DNA of 64,000 nt from Frigidibacter sp. SD6-1 (GTDB lineage: Bacteria > Pseudomonadota > Alphaproteobacteria > Rhodobacterales > Rhodobacteraceae): assembly GCF_030143255.1 (NCBI RefSeq), contig NZ_JARJNR010000001.1:620001-684000 (forward strand), written 5' to 3'. How positions within the stretch are numbered: the stretch's first letter is position 1; every line of letters begins with the position of its first letter. This document shows, in pieces, positions 8,693 to 17,588 of the stretch. The notes beneath the pieces were generated by a model, which worked only from the letters and a program-made list of their open reading frames with translations, made no database searches and was not told the DNA's origin. A program made the position numbers and the translations under genes.

Positions 8693-8706
8693 CCAAAGCG
8701 CTTTAG
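8693..8706. promoter_or_regulatory. LacI-type operator O1, upstream of the regulator
   Basis: The palindromic core AAAGCGCTTT at 8695-8704 has the CG centre that LacI/GalR proteins with a standard hinge helix bind. It lies 11-22 bp ahead of the regulator's ATG, suited to repress the minus-strand operon. Confidence 0.8.
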
Positions 8707-8825
8707 TTTCGTGTGGACTGAACCATGGCGGCGGTGCCCCGTCAATCTCTTCTTTTTTGCATGCACATTCCATTCATCTGCGCAGATTATTGACTCATGG
8801 CGCCAGCGGGCGCATGGTGAATAAG

Positions 8826-8840
8826 TCAAAGCGCTTTGGA
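8826..8840. promoter_or_regulatory. LacI-type operator O2, upstream of aglE
   Basis: TCAAAGCGCTTTGGA contains the same 10-bp core (8828-8837) as O1. It sits about 55 bp ahead of aglE and downstream of a possible -35 TTGACT at 8790-8795, a position where bound repressor would block the agl promoter. The two cores lie 133 bp apart centre to centre, so looping is possible. Confidence 0.8.
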
Positions 8841-8893
8841 AATCTGATTCCGGCGCCTGATGGCTCGGGCGATGGCCCAAACGGGAGGAGATC

Positions 8894-10246
8894 ATGAAAA
8901 AACTGCTGGCCGGAACGGCCTTTTTCGCACTTCTGGCGGGCGGTGCGCTCGCGCAGGATCTGAAGTTCGCGCCGGGTGAGGATGCGCGGTTTAACTGGCA
9001 AAGCTTCACCGACTTTTCGGAAGAATACAACCTTGACGGGCAGACGCTCACCATCTTCGGACCGTGGCGGGGCGAGGATCAGGTGCTGGTCGAAAGCATG
9101 CTGGCCTATTTCACCGCGGCGACCGGCGTGAAGGTCAACTATTCCTCGTCCGAGAACTATGAACAGCAGATCGTCATCGATACCCAGGCGGGCTCTCCCC
9201 CGGACATCGCTGTGCTGCCGCAGCCCGGCCTCATCGGCGATCTCGCCTCGAAGGGCCTTCTCGTGCCCCTGGGCGATGAAACCACCCAGTGGCTGAAGGA
9301 CAATTACGCGGCGGGCGACAGCTGGGTTGGCCTTGGCAGTTACAAGGGCAAGGACGGGGCGTCCGCGCTTTATGCCTTCCCCTACAAGATCGATGTGAAG
9401 TCGCTTGTCTGGTATGTGCCCGAGAATTTCGAGGATGCGGGCTATGAAATTCCCCAGACGATGGAGGAGCTGAAGGCCCTGACCGAACAGATCGTGGCCG
9501 ATGGCGGTACGCCCTGGTGCATCGGGCTTGGATCGGGCGGCGCCACCGGCTGGCCTGCGACCGACTGGGTCGAGGACATGCTCTTGCGCACGGCAACGCC
9601 AGACACCTATGACAAGTGGGTCACTAACGAATTGCCCTTCACCGATCCGGCGATCGTCGGCGCCATCGATGAATTCGGCTGGTTCGCGCGCAATGACACG
9701 TTCGTCGATGGCGGCGCGGCGGCGGTGGCCACCACCGATTTCCGCGACAGCCCCAAGGGTCTCTTCGCCTCGCCGCCAAAATGCTACATGCACCATCAGG
9801 CGTCCTTCATCCCGTCCTTCTTCCCCGAAGGGACCAAGCTCGGTCAGGATGCCGATTTCTTCTACATGCCAGCCTATGCGGGCAAGGATCTGGGCAAGCC
9901 GGTCCTCGGTGCGGGCACGCTTGCCATGATCACCAAGGACAGCGAGGCGGCGCGTGCCTTCATCGAATGGCTGAAGACGCCGATCGCGCATGAGGTCTGG
10001 ATGGCCCAATCGGGCTTCCTGACGCCGTTGAAGTCGGTCAATGTCGAGGCCTACGGCAATGACGCGCTGAAGAAGCAGGGCGAGATCCTTCTGAACGCCA
10101 CCACCTTTCGCTTCGACGGGTCGGACCTGATGCCCGGCAAGATCGGCGCGGGTGCCTTCTGGACCGGCATGGTCGATTATGCGGGCGGCAAGTCCGCCGC
10201 CGATGTCGCCGCACAGGTCCAGAAGGAATGGGACGCGATCAAGTAG
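8894..10246 (+). CDS. aglE: Alpha-glucoside ABC transporter, periplasmic binding protein AglE
   Basis: Binds alpha-glucosides (sucrose, maltose, trehalose type) in the periplasm and delivers them to AglF/AglG. The 450-aa protein starts with a Sec signal peptide, MKKLLAGTAF...GGALA, cleaved near residue 20/21, followed by a family 1 extracellular solute-binding fold (DQVLVESMLAYF, DIAVLPQPG). A strong ribosome site GGGAGGAG precedes the ATG. It is the first gene of aglEFGAK; the product assignment rests on the gene order, which matches the Sinorhizobium agl operon. Confidence 0.92.
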   Translation: MKKLLAGTAFFALLAGGALAQDLKFAPGEDARFNWQSFTDFSEEYNLDGQTLTIFGPWRGEDQVLVESMLAYFTAATGVKVNYSSSENYEQQIVIDTQAGSPPDIAVLPQPGLIGDLASKGLLVPLGDETTQWLKDNYAAGDSWVGLGSYKGKDGASALYAFPYKIDVKSLVWYVPENFEDAGYEIPQTMEELKALTEQIVADGGTPWCIGLGSGGATGWPATDWVEDMLLRTATPDTYDKWVTNELPFTDPAIVGAIDEFGWFARNDTFVDGGAAAVATTDFRDSPKGLFASPPKCYMHHQASFIPSFFPEGTKLGQDADFFYMPAYAGKDLGKPVLGAGTLAMITKDSEAARAFIEWLKTPIAHEVWMAQSGFLTPLKSVNVEAYGNDALKKQGEILLNATTFRFDGSDLMPGKIGAGAFWTGMVDYAGGKSAADVAAQVQKEWDAIK

Positions 10247-10330
10247 GTCGCCTGTCCCTCATCTGAAATGCTGCCCGGGGGCACATGCGGCCCCCGGACC
10301 AACCGATGACCGGCCGGGGGAGGGGCGGAG

Positions 10331-11341
10331 ATGGAACAGGTCTGGACGGCGCTTTTCACCATCGTCCTTGGCATCTTCGCGGCGATCAGCTGGTTCTGGG
10401 GGGCGAATTTCTGTCTTGACCGGCTCTTGCCCGCGCGCACCGGCGACCCGGCGCAGAACGCGCGCAACATCCACCGCGCGGGCCTGATCCGGCCCTGGCT
10501 GTTCCTCGGCCCGGCGATCCTCGCGCTCGGCCTCTATCTCGTCTATCCGGTCTGGGAATCGCTTTTCCTTTCCTTCCACGGCAAGGCGGGTCAGGAGTTC
10601 GTCGGCACCGCCAATTACCGCTGGCTGCTGGCCGATGCTGGCTTCCGGGAGTCGATCTTCAACAATTTCCTCTGGCTTCTGGTCGTGCCCGCCGCCTCGA
10701 CCTTCCTCGGGCTTCTCGCGGCGGCGCTGACCGACCGGATCGCCTGGGGCAATATCGCGAAATCGCTGATCTTCATGCCGATGGCGATTTCCTTCGTCGG
10801 CGCGGCGGTGATCTGGAAATTCGTCTATGACTATCGCTCGGGCGATGACGCGCAGATCGGCATCCTGAATGCGCTTGTCACCTGGGCGGGCGGCGATCCG
10901 CAGGCCTGGATCGCGCTGCCGTTCTGGAACAACTTCTTCCTGATGGCGATCCTTGTCTGGATCCAGACCGGCTTCGCCATGGTGATCCTGTCGGCCGCGC
11001 TGCGCGGTATTCCCGAGGAAACGATCGAGGCGGCAGTGCTCGACGGGGCCAATGGCATCCAGATCTTCTTCAGGATCATGGTGCCGCAGATATGGGGCAC
11101 GATTGCCGTGGTCTGGACGACGATCACCATCACGGTGCTCAAGGTCTTCGACATCGTGCTGGCAATGACCAACGGCCAGTGGAAATCGAACGTGCTGGCC
11201 AACCTGATGTTCGACTGGATGTTCCGCGGCGGCGGCGATTTCGGCCGGGGGGCGGCGATTGCCATCGTGATCATGGCGCTCGTGACGCCGATCATGATCT
11301 GGAACATCCGCAATGCCAGGGCCGAGATGGAGGGGCGCTGA
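10331..11341 (+). CDS. aglF: Alpha-glucoside ABC transporter permease AglF
   Basis: Inner-membrane permease of the MalF type, 336 aa, with several hydrophobic segments: one near residues 6-28, another at 55-75 and the typical core of the permease domain from about 110 to 325. The cytoplasmic EAA-like loop reads EETIEAAVLDGANGIQIFFRI and docks to the AglK ATPase. The ATG follows GGGGCGGAG. It stands 84 bp after aglE, a gap usual between a binding protein and its permeases, and one base from aglG. Confidence 0.92.
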   Translation: MEQVWTALFTIVLGIFAAISWFWGANFCLDRLLPARTGDPAQNARNIHRAGLIRPWLFLGPAILALGLYLVYPVWESLFLSFHGKAGQEFVGTANYRWLLADAGFRESIFNNFLWLLVVPAASTFLGLLAAALTDRIAWGNIAKSLIFMPMAISFVGAAVIWKFVYDYRSGDDAQIGILNALVTWAGGDPQAWIALPFWNNFFLMAILVWIQTGFAMVILSAALRGIPEETIEAAVLDGANGIQIFFRIMVPQIWGTIAVVWTTITITVLKVFDIVLAMTNGQWKSNVLANLMFDWMFRGGGDFGRGAAIAIVIMALVTPIMIWNIRNARAEMEGR

Positions 11342-11342
11342 G

Positions 11343-12473
11343 ATGGCCAACAATCCCTACCGCTGGGCCGTTCATCTGTCGGTCGTGCTGTTCGTTGTGC
11401 TCTGGACGCTGCCGACCTTCGGGCTTTTCGTCACTTCCTTTCGTGACAAGGACCAGATCGCCGTATCCGGCTGGTGGACGGCGCTCGGCTCGGCCACGCG
11501 CAACGACATGTTCCGCGCACCTGAAGGCGAGGGAGAGGTCGAGGAAGCGGGGCGTTTCACCCTGACCGGATCGGTCTTTGTGGGCACGAGCGGGCATGTG
11601 ACGGCCTTCGGCATCTCCTCGAAGGCGCCCGATGCTTTCGCGGCGGGGGAGACCGCCGATCTGGGCGACGGCGAGAGCCTGACGGTGGCGGAGGATGGCA
11701 GCTTTACCCTTTCCGGCCCCGAAAGCTTCAAGGACAAGCGGGGCCAGCGCATCTTCTTCACCGCGACCACGCCGCCCAGCTTCACATTCGACAACTACCG
11801 TGCGGTCCTCTTCGCCGAGGGGCTTGGCCGGTCGTTCCTGAATTCGGCAACCGTCGCCATCCCTTCGACCGTGATCCCGATCCTGATCGCCGCTTTCGCG
11901 GCCTATGCGCTCAGCTGGATGCAGTTTCCCGGCCGCGCGCTTTTGATCGCGGCTATCGTAGGCCTCCTGGTCGTGCCGCTGCAGATGTCGCTCATCCCTT
12001 TGCTGCGCATCTACAATGCGGCGGGACAGGCGATGGGGTTCGACCCGAAAAGCTATATCGGCATCTGGCTTGCGCACACCGGCTTCGGCCTGCCGCTCGC
12101 CATCTATCTTCTGCGCAATTACATGGTCGGCCTGCCGAAGGAGATCATGGAAAGCGCCCGCGTCGATGGCGCGACCGATTTCCAGATCTTCACCCGCATC
12201 GTGCTGCCCCTGTCCTTCCCCGCGCTCGCCAGTTTCGCGATTTTCCAGTTCCTCTGGACCTGGAACGACCTTCTGGTGGCGCTGGTCTTCCTCGGTCCGC
12301 AGGACGACAAGCTGGTGCTGACCGGGCGGCTGGTGAACCTTCTGGGCTCCCGCGGCGGCGATTGGGAGATCCTTGCGGCTTCGGCCTTCGTCTCGATCGC
12401 GGTGCCGATCCTCGTTTTCTTCGCCCTTCAGAAATATCTCGTGCGCGGCCTCCTGGCCGGCTCGGTCAAGTGA
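11343..12473 (+). CDS. aglG: Alpha-glucoside ABC transporter permease AglG
   Basis: MalG-type permease partner of AglF, 376 aa. After the first membrane helix (about 10-30) there is a hydrophilic, beta-rich stretch of roughly 110 residues (about 40-150), predicted periplasmic, before the remaining helices. This makes the protein longer than MalG and is in keeping with the length known for AglG proteins. The EAA loop KEIMESARVDGATDFQIFTRI is intact. The ATG at 11343 follows the aglF stop by one base (TGAGATGG). The next gene starts 7 bp after its end. Confidence 0.91.
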   Translation: MANNPYRWAVHLSVVLFVVLWTLPTFGLFVTSFRDKDQIAVSGWWTALGSATRNDMFRAPEGEGEVEEAGRFTLTGSVFVGTSGHVTAFGISSKAPDAFAAGETADLGDGESLTVAEDGSFTLSGPESFKDKRGQRIFFTATTPPSFTFDNYRAVLFAEGLGRSFLNSATVAIPSTVIPILIAAFAAYALSWMQFPGRALLIAAIVGLLVVPLQMSLIPLLRIYNAAGQAMGFDPKSYIGIWLAHTGFGLPLAIYLLRNYMVGLPKEIMESARVDGATDFQIFTRIVLPLSFPALASFAIFQFLWTWNDLLVALVFLGPQDDKLVLTGRLVNLLGSRGGDWEILAASAFVSIAVPILVFFALQKYLVRGLLAGSVK

Positions 12474-12480
12474 GGCTTGC

Positions 12481-14073
12481 ATGACCATGATGACTCAGGC
12501 GGTGAACCGCCAGCTTCCCGGTGACGCCGACTGGTGGCGCGGTGCGGTGATCTATCAGATCTATCCCCGCAGCTTTCAGGATACGAACGGCGACGGGATC
12601 GGCGATCTGACGGGGATCACCCGGCGGCTCGACTATGTGGCGGGGCTTGGCGTCGACGCGATCTGGATTTCGCCCTTCTTCACCTCGCCGATGAAGGATT
12701 TCGGCTATGACGTGTCGGATTACCGCGATGTCGATCCGATGTTCGGCACGTTGGCCGATTTCGATGCGCTGGTGACGCGGGCGCACGAACTTGGCCTCCG
12801 GGTGATGATCGACCTCGTGCTGTCGCATACGTCTGATCAGCATCCGTGGTTTCAGGAAAGCCGCACCGGGCGGAAAGGCGAGAAGGCCGACTGGTATGTC
12901 TGGGCGGACCCGAGGCCCGACGGGACGGTGCCGAACAACTGGCTATCGGTCTTTGGTGGTTCCGCCTGGGCCTGGCACGGCGGGCGGATGCAATATTACC
13001 TGCATAACTTCCTCTCCTCCCAGCCCGACCTGAACTTCCACAACCCGGATGTGCAGGCGGCGCTTCTGGACGTCGCGCGCTTTTGGCTGGAACGCGGGGT
13101 GGACGGGTTCCGGCTCGACACGATCAACTTCTACTTCCATGACCGGCTTCTGCGCGACAATCCGGCGCTGCCCGCCGAGGCGCGCAACGATTCCATCGCG
13201 CCCCTGGTCAATCCCTATAACTGGCAAGACCACCTCTACTCGAAGAACCAGCCGGAAAATATTGAATTCCTGAAGAAATTTCGCAGGCTGATGGACTCCT
13301 ACGGCGCGGCGGCTGTGGGCGAGGTCGGCGATGCCCAGCGGGGGCTGGAGATCATGGGGGAATATACATCCGGCAATGACCGGATGCAGATGTGCTATTC
13401 CTTCGATTTCCTCGCCCGCGAGCGGCTGCGGGCCGCCGACGTCGCCGCGATCTTTGCCCGGCTGGAAGAGACGGTGCCCGACGCCTGGCCCTGCTGGGCC
13501 TATTCCAACCATGACATGCCGCGCCATATCTCGCGCTGGCAGCTTTCCGACGAGGCGGCAAAGACTTATCTGACGCTTCTCATGTGCCTGCGCGGCTCGG
13601 TCTGTCTGTATCAGGGCGAGGAATTGGGCCTCAGCGAGGCCGACATCGGCTTCGACGATTTGCAAGACCCTTACGGCAAGGAATTCTGGCCGGAATTCAA
13701 AGGCCGCGACGGCTGCCGCACGCCGATGGTCTGGCAGCGCGACAATGGCACGGGTGGCTTTACCAGCGGCAAGCCCTGGCTCCCGGTGCCCGCCGACCAC
13801 CTCGCGCGTGCCGTCGATGCGGCAGAGGGCGCGGAGGACGGGCTGTTGCAGCACTACCGCAAGATGCTCGCTTTCCGGCGGGCGCATCCGGTTCTGGCCA
13901 AAGGCGCCCAGTCGGCCATGCGGGCCGAGGGCGATGTTCTGTGCTTCGAGCGCTCGCACGAAGGGCAGCGCCTCTTCGTCGCGGTCAACCTTTCGGCGCA
14001 GGCGGCGACGGTCAATGTGCGGGGGGCGGTCGATCTCGGTCCCTGGGGTGCGGCAATTCTGGTGGGGGAATAG
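12481..14073 (+). CDS. aglA: Alpha-glucosidase AglA, GH13
   Basis: Cytoplasmic GH13 enzyme of the oligo-1,6-glucosidase/alpha-glucosidase kind, 530 aa, without signal peptide; it splits imported alpha-glucosides into glucose for Glk. The (beta/alpha)8 barrel shows WWRGAVIYQIYPRSF near residue 18, the nucleophile Asp213 in GFRLD, the acid/base Glu281 in VGEVGD and the stabilising Asp345 in YSNHD. The ATG at 12481 lies just after the aglG stop. A weak ribosome site (GAGGC) precedes it, and translational coupling to aglG is likely. Confidence 0.94.
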   Translation: MTMMTQAVNRQLPGDADWWRGAVIYQIYPRSFQDTNGDGIGDLTGITRRLDYVAGLGVDAIWISPFFTSPMKDFGYDVSDYRDVDPMFGTLADFDALVTRAHELGLRVMIDLVLSHTSDQHPWFQESRTGRKGEKADWYVWADPRPDGTVPNNWLSVFGGSAWAWHGGRMQYYLHNFLSSQPDLNFHNPDVQAALLDVARFWLERGVDGFRLDTINFYFHDRLLRDNPALPAEARNDSIAPLVNPYNWQDHLYSKNQPENIEFLKKFRRLMDSYGAAAVGEVGDAQRGLEIMGEYTSGNDRMQMCYSFDFLARERLRAADVAAIFARLEETVPDAWPCWAYSNHDMPRHISRWQLSDEAAKTYLTLLMCLRGSVCLYQGEELGLSEADIGFDDLQDPYGKEFWPEFKGRDGCRTPMVWQRDNGTGGFTSGKPWLPVPADHLARAVDAAEGAEDGLLQHYRKMLAFRRAHPVLAKGAQSAMRAEGDVLCFERSHEGQRLFVAVNLSAQAATVNVRGAVDLGPWGAAILVGE

Positions 14074-14075
14074 AG

Positions 14076-15161
14076 ATGGCCGATCTGAAACTGGCCTCGG
14101 TCGCGAAAAGCTATGGCGATGTCCATGTGCTGAAGGACATCGACCTCGATATAAAGCGCGGTGAGCTTATCGTCTTCGTCGGCCCCTCGGGCTGCGGCAA
14201 ATCCACGCTTCTGCGGATGATCGCGGGGCTGGAGACGATCAGCGGCGGTACACTGGAAATCGACGGCGTCCGGATGAACGAGGTGCCCGCCTCGCAGCGC
14301 GGCATTGCCATGGTGTTCCAGTCCTATGCGCTCTATCCCCACATGACGGTGCGCGACAACATGGCCTTTGCGCTGAAGATCGCGAAGAAACCGAAGGCGG
14401 AGGTCGATGCCGCCATCGAGAAGGCCGCGCGCATCCTGCAGCTGACGCCCTATCTGGACCGCCTGCCCAAAGCCCTGTCGGGCGGCCAACGCCAGCGGGT
14501 GGCGATCGGACGGGCGATCGTGCGCGACCCGAAGGTCTATCTCTTCGATGAGCCGCTTTCGAACCTCGATGCCGCGCTCAGGGTCGCCACCCGGATCGAG
14601 ATCGCGCAACTGAAGGAACAGATGCCCGAATCGACGATGATCTACGTCACCCATGATCAGGTCGAGGCGATGACGCTGGCCAGCCGGATCGTCGTGCTGA
14701 ACGGGGGCGGCATCGCGCAGGTCGGCTCGCCGCTGGACCTGTACGAGCGGCCCGAGAATGAATTCGTCGCACAATTCATCGGCTCGCCCGCGATGAACCT
14801 TCTGGACGGAGAGGTGACCGCCACCGGTTCGGTGACCGAAGTGCGGCTGGCGGGCGGCGGTCTGGTGTGGTCTTCGGTGCCGACGGGGCCGGGCCTGAAG
14901 GGCGCGAAGGTAAGGGTGGGCATTCGTCCCGAGCATTTCACCCCGGCTGAGGGGGAGGCCGCCTACCACGGCGAGGTCGAGATTACCGAAGCCTTGGGCG
15001 AGGTAACGCTGCTCTATTGCAAGGCTGAAGACGGTGAGGCCCCGGTCATCGCCAAGCTGCCTGGCATCCATGCGGGACTTCGTCACCGGAGTCTGGCGCT
15101 GTCGGTGGCACCCGACAAGGTGCATCTGTTCAAGGACGGGCGTTCGCTGCTGCCGCGTTGA
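14076..15161 (+). CDS. aglK: Alpha-glucoside ABC transporter ATP-binding protein AglK
   Basis: MalK/UgpC-type ATPase, 361 aa, that powers AglF/AglG. Walker A GPSGCGKS at 36-43, Q-loop FQSYALYPH, signature LSGGQ at 134-138 and Walker B VYLFDE at 154-159 are intact; a C-terminal OB/TOBE regulatory domain (about 240-361) contains the usual GIRPEHF. The ATG at 14076 comes two bases after the aglA stop, preceded by GGGGGAATAGAG. It closes the agl operon and ends 3 bp from the convergent small gene. Confidence 0.94.
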   Translation: MADLKLASVAKSYGDVHVLKDIDLDIKRGELIVFVGPSGCGKSTLLRMIAGLETISGGTLEIDGVRMNEVPASQRGIAMVFQSYALYPHMTVRDNMAFALKIAKKPKAEVDAAIEKAARILQLTPYLDRLPKALSGGQRQRVAIGRAIVRDPKVYLFDEPLSNLDAALRVATRIEIAQLKEQMPESTMIYVTHDQVEAMTLASRIVVLNGGGIAQVGSPLDLYERPENEFVAQFIGSPAMNLLDGEVTATGSVTEVRLAGGGLVWSSVPTGPGLKGAKVRVGIRPEHFTPAEGEAAYHGEVEITEALGEVTLLYCKAEDGEAPVIAKLPGIHAGLRHRSLALSVAPDKVHLFKDGRSLLPR

Positions 15162-15164
15162 GGG

Positions 15165-15311
15165 TCACGGCATCCAGTAGCTGGAGAGATAGAAGCCCGA
15201 GATGATGTACAATGTCGATGAGGTGAGGCCCATCAGCACGAGCCGGGCGGCACCGGCGACGGCGCTTTCAGCGACCGAGCGGGAATGTTGATATGCGGTC
15301 ATGCGTTTCAT
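15165..15311 (-). CDS. Small hypothetical protein (48 aa), possible membrane peptide
   Basis: Not recognised. An ORF of 48 codons starts at the ATG at 15311 behind GATCGGGGCT and ends three bases from aglK on the other strand. The N-terminal 18 residues are polar, and residues about 19-45 form one hydrophobic segment rich in Leu, Ile, Ser and Tyr that could span the membrane. A perfect 8-bp inverted repeat lies just upstream (15322-15340). It could be a single gene or the last gene after the dpp operon. Codon use matches the neighbours. Confidence 0.5.
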   Translation of the reverse strand: MKRMTAYQHSRSVAESAVAGAARLVLMGLTSSTLYIISGFYLSSYWMP

Positions 15312-15321
15312 AGCCCCGATC

Positions 15322-15340
15322 AGAAACCAACATGGTTTCT
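15322..15340. repeat. Perfect inverted repeat ahead of the 48-aa gene
   Basis: AGAAACCA and TGGTTTCT flank the loop ACA. On the minus strand it lies after the double-ATPase gene and ends 11 bp before the ATG of the 48-aa gene, so it may be an operator, a leader hairpin or a weak terminator. There is no T-run. Confidence 0.5.
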
Positions 15341-15401
15341 TTCCGGTTAAGTGAAACGCGCATTTCGAACGGGGTCAATATTTTTTGCCCCGATCCCGCC
15401 C

Positions 15402-17489
15402 TTATTCTGCCGCAATCTGAATGACCGGCTCCATGCTGGCAAGTTCCGCCTCGGGCAGATGGCACTTGATCTCGTGCCCGGCGGCCAGCTTGCGCATCGG
15501 CGGGACCTCTTTCTCGCAAAGTCCGCCCGCCACCTTCGACTTCCAGCGGCAGCGGGTCTGGAACGGGCAACCGGGCGGCGGGTTCATCGCCGACGGTATC
15601 TCGCCTTCCAGCACGATATGCTTCTTGGTCACATGCGTATCGGCGATGGGCACCGCCGACAGAAGCGCCTCGGTATAGGGATGGTAGGGGGGCGAGAACA
15701 CCTGGTCGGTCGAGCCGATCTCGACCACATGGCCGAGATACATCACCATCACCCGGTCCGAGAGATAGCGCACGATCGATAGGTCGTGCGAGATGAAGAG
15801 GAGCGTCGTCCTGTTCTTGCGCTGGATTTCCATCAGGAGGTCGGTGACCGCGGCCTGTACCGAGACATCGAGCGCCGAGACGGGTTCATCCGCGACCACG
15901 ACTTTGGCGCCGCCCGCGAAGGCACGCGCGATGCCCACACGCTGCTTCTGGCCGCCCGACAGTTGCCGTGGCATCCGGTCTGCAAAGGCGCGCGGCAGTT
16001 TCACCAGGTCCAGGAGCTCCAGCATCCGGTCACGCCGTTCGGTATCGTTCGCGCCCTCGCCGAAGATCTCGAGTGCGCGGATGATCTGGCGCCCCACGGT
16101 CATCGACGGGTTGAGCGTGTCGAACGGATTCTGGAACACCATCTGCACGCCAGACACGGTTTCAGTGGACCGCTTCTCGATCGGCGTGTTCTGGATATCG
16201 CGATCATAGAGCATGATCTTACCATCGGTCGCGGTCTCGAGCCCCATCAGCACCTTGGCGAAGGTCGACTTGCCGCAACCCGATTCGCCGACGATGGCGA
16301 GCGTCTCGCCCTCGCGCGCTTCGAAGCTCAGGGTTTCGTTGGCCTTCACCACTTTCTTCAGTCCGCCGCCGAACATGCCGGAGGAAACCTCGTAGTATTT
16401 CTTCACATCGTCCATCTTCAGGACGACGCGACCGACTGCCGCCTTTGCGGCGCCGGCCCTGGCCTTTGGCTTCGCCGCCCAGTCGATGTCGCGCACTCTG
16501 ACGCAGCGGGTGTCGTGGCGGTCGTCGCCCGCGACCGCGATCATCGGAATCTCGCCCGCATCGCACAGACCCGCCTTGAAATAGGAACAGCGCGGGCCGA
16601 AGTTGCAGCCCTTGGGCCGCTCGTGAGGCAGGGGGAAGTTGCCCGGGATCGCGACGAGCGGCCGGGCGTTCTTGTCAGCGCCCGGCAGCGGGATCGAACG
16701 GAAAAGCGCCTGCGTATAGGGGTGCTGCATCTTGTTGAAGACATCGACGATCGAGCCGGTCTCGACCGCCTCGCCGGAATACATCACGCAAAGCCGGTCG
16801 CAGACCTCGAGCACCAGCCCGAGGTTGTGGCTGATGAAGAGCATCGAGGTGCCGTATTTCTCGCCCAAATCCTTCACCAGATCGACGACGGCGGCCTCGA
16901 CCGTGACGTCAAGCGCCGTCGTCGGTTCGTCGAGAATCAGAAGCGAAGGCTTCGACATCAGCGCCATGGCGATGACGATGCGCTGCTGCTGGCCGCCCGA
17001 CAGCTGGTGGGGGAAGGAGTTGAGAATGCGTTCGGGGTCGGGCAGGCGCACGTCGCGCACCACCTCGAGCGCGCGCTTGCGCGCCTCGTCGGCCGAGACG
17101 CCTTCATGGATCATCGGCACTTCCATCAGTTGCTTGCCGATCTTCATCGCCGGGTTCAGCGAGGCCATCGGCTCCTGATAGATCATGGCGATTTCCTTGC
17201 CGCGGATGTGGCGCAGCTCCTCGTCGCTCATGGTTGTCAGATCGCGGCCCTTGAACTTGATCGTGCCGCCGACGATCTTTCCGTTCTTGCCAAGGTCGCG
17301 CATCACGGCGAGCGCGACGGTCGACTTGCCGCAGCCAGACTCGCCCACCAGCCCCATCGCCTCGCCCGCCATCACCTTGCAGGAGAAATCCATCACGGCG
17401 GGTATTTCGCGCAGTCGCGTGAAGAAGGAGATCGACAGATGGTCGATCTCGAGGATCGGCTGCGACGGGTCCCATTTGGTGGCGGTCAT
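15402..17489 (-). CDS. Peptide-type ABC transporter, fused double ATP-binding protein (DppD-DppF like)
   Basis: A 695-aa protein holding two complete ABC ATPases in tandem, equivalent to OppD/DppD plus OppF/DppF. First half: Walker A GESGCGKS at 49-56, signature LSGGQ at 163-167, and an oligo_HPY-type cysteine tail with CNFGPRC at 295-301. Second half: Walker A GESGCGKS at 401-408, signature LSGGQ at 510-514, and a second cysteine tail CPFQTRC near 640. Cys-rich tails of this kind are usual in the Opp family. It lies downstream of two permeases and a Tat-exported binding protein and should energise that importer. The ATG at 17489 has GGGAGCCGATC before it. Confidence 0.93.
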   Translation of the reverse strand: MTATKWDPSQPILEIDHLSISFFTRLREIPAVMDFSCKVMAGEAMGLVGESGCGKSTVALAVMRDLGKNGKIVGGTIKFKGRDLTTMSDEELRHIRGKEIAMIYQEPMASLNPAMKIGKQLMEVPMIHEGVSADEARKRALEVVRDVRLPDPERILNSFPHQLSGGQQQRIVIAMALMSKPSLLILDEPTTALDVTVEAAVVDLVKDLGEKYGTSMLFISHNLGLVLEVCDRLCVMYSGEAVETGSIVDVFNKMQHPYTQALFRSIPLPGADKNARPLVAIPGNFPLPHERPKGCNFGPRCSYFKAGLCDAGEIPMIAVAGDDRHDTRCVRVRDIDWAAKPKARAGAAKAAVGRVVLKMDDVKKYYEVSSGMFGGGLKKVVKANETLSFEAREGETLAIVGESGCGKSTFAKVLMGLETATDGKIMLYDRDIQNTPIEKRSTETVSGVQMVFQNPFDTLNPSMTVGRQIIRALEIFGEGANDTERRDRMLELLDLVKLPRAFADRMPRQLSGGQKQRVGIARAFAGGAKVVVADEPVSALDVSVQAAVTDLLMEIQRKNRTTLLFISHDLSIVRYLSDRVMVMYLGHVVEIGSTDQVFSPPYHPYTEALLSAVPIADTHVTKKHIVLEGEIPSAMNPPPGCPFQTRCRWKSKVAGGLCEKEVPPMRKLAAGHEIKCHLPEAELASMEPVIQIAAE

Positions 17490-17522
17490 GATCGGCTCCC
17501 GGGTCTGGTTCTGGCGGGGAGG

Positions 17523-17568
17523 CCGGGGGCTCTGCCCCCGGACCCCCGGGATATTTCGAAACGGAAGA
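17523..17568 (-). repeat. Intergenic hairpin-plus-box element, copy 1
   Basis: An 8-bp stem (17523-17530 with 17534-17541, loop TCT) is followed by the box CCCCCGGGATATTTCGAAA at 17543-17561. It sits between the permease and double-ATPase genes. Read hairpin then box it points in + direction, opposite to the operon. The same architecture occurs at 36933-36989, 44999-45050 and 51688-51727. Confidence 0.65.
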
Positions 17569-17588
17569 GGGGCAGGGGCCTCTCTTCC

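Noticed and set aside
8684-8696. TTG at 8696 as start of the LacI-type regulator
   Set aside because: It lies within the operator palindrome and the helix-turn-helix family normally starts at the ATG four codons later.
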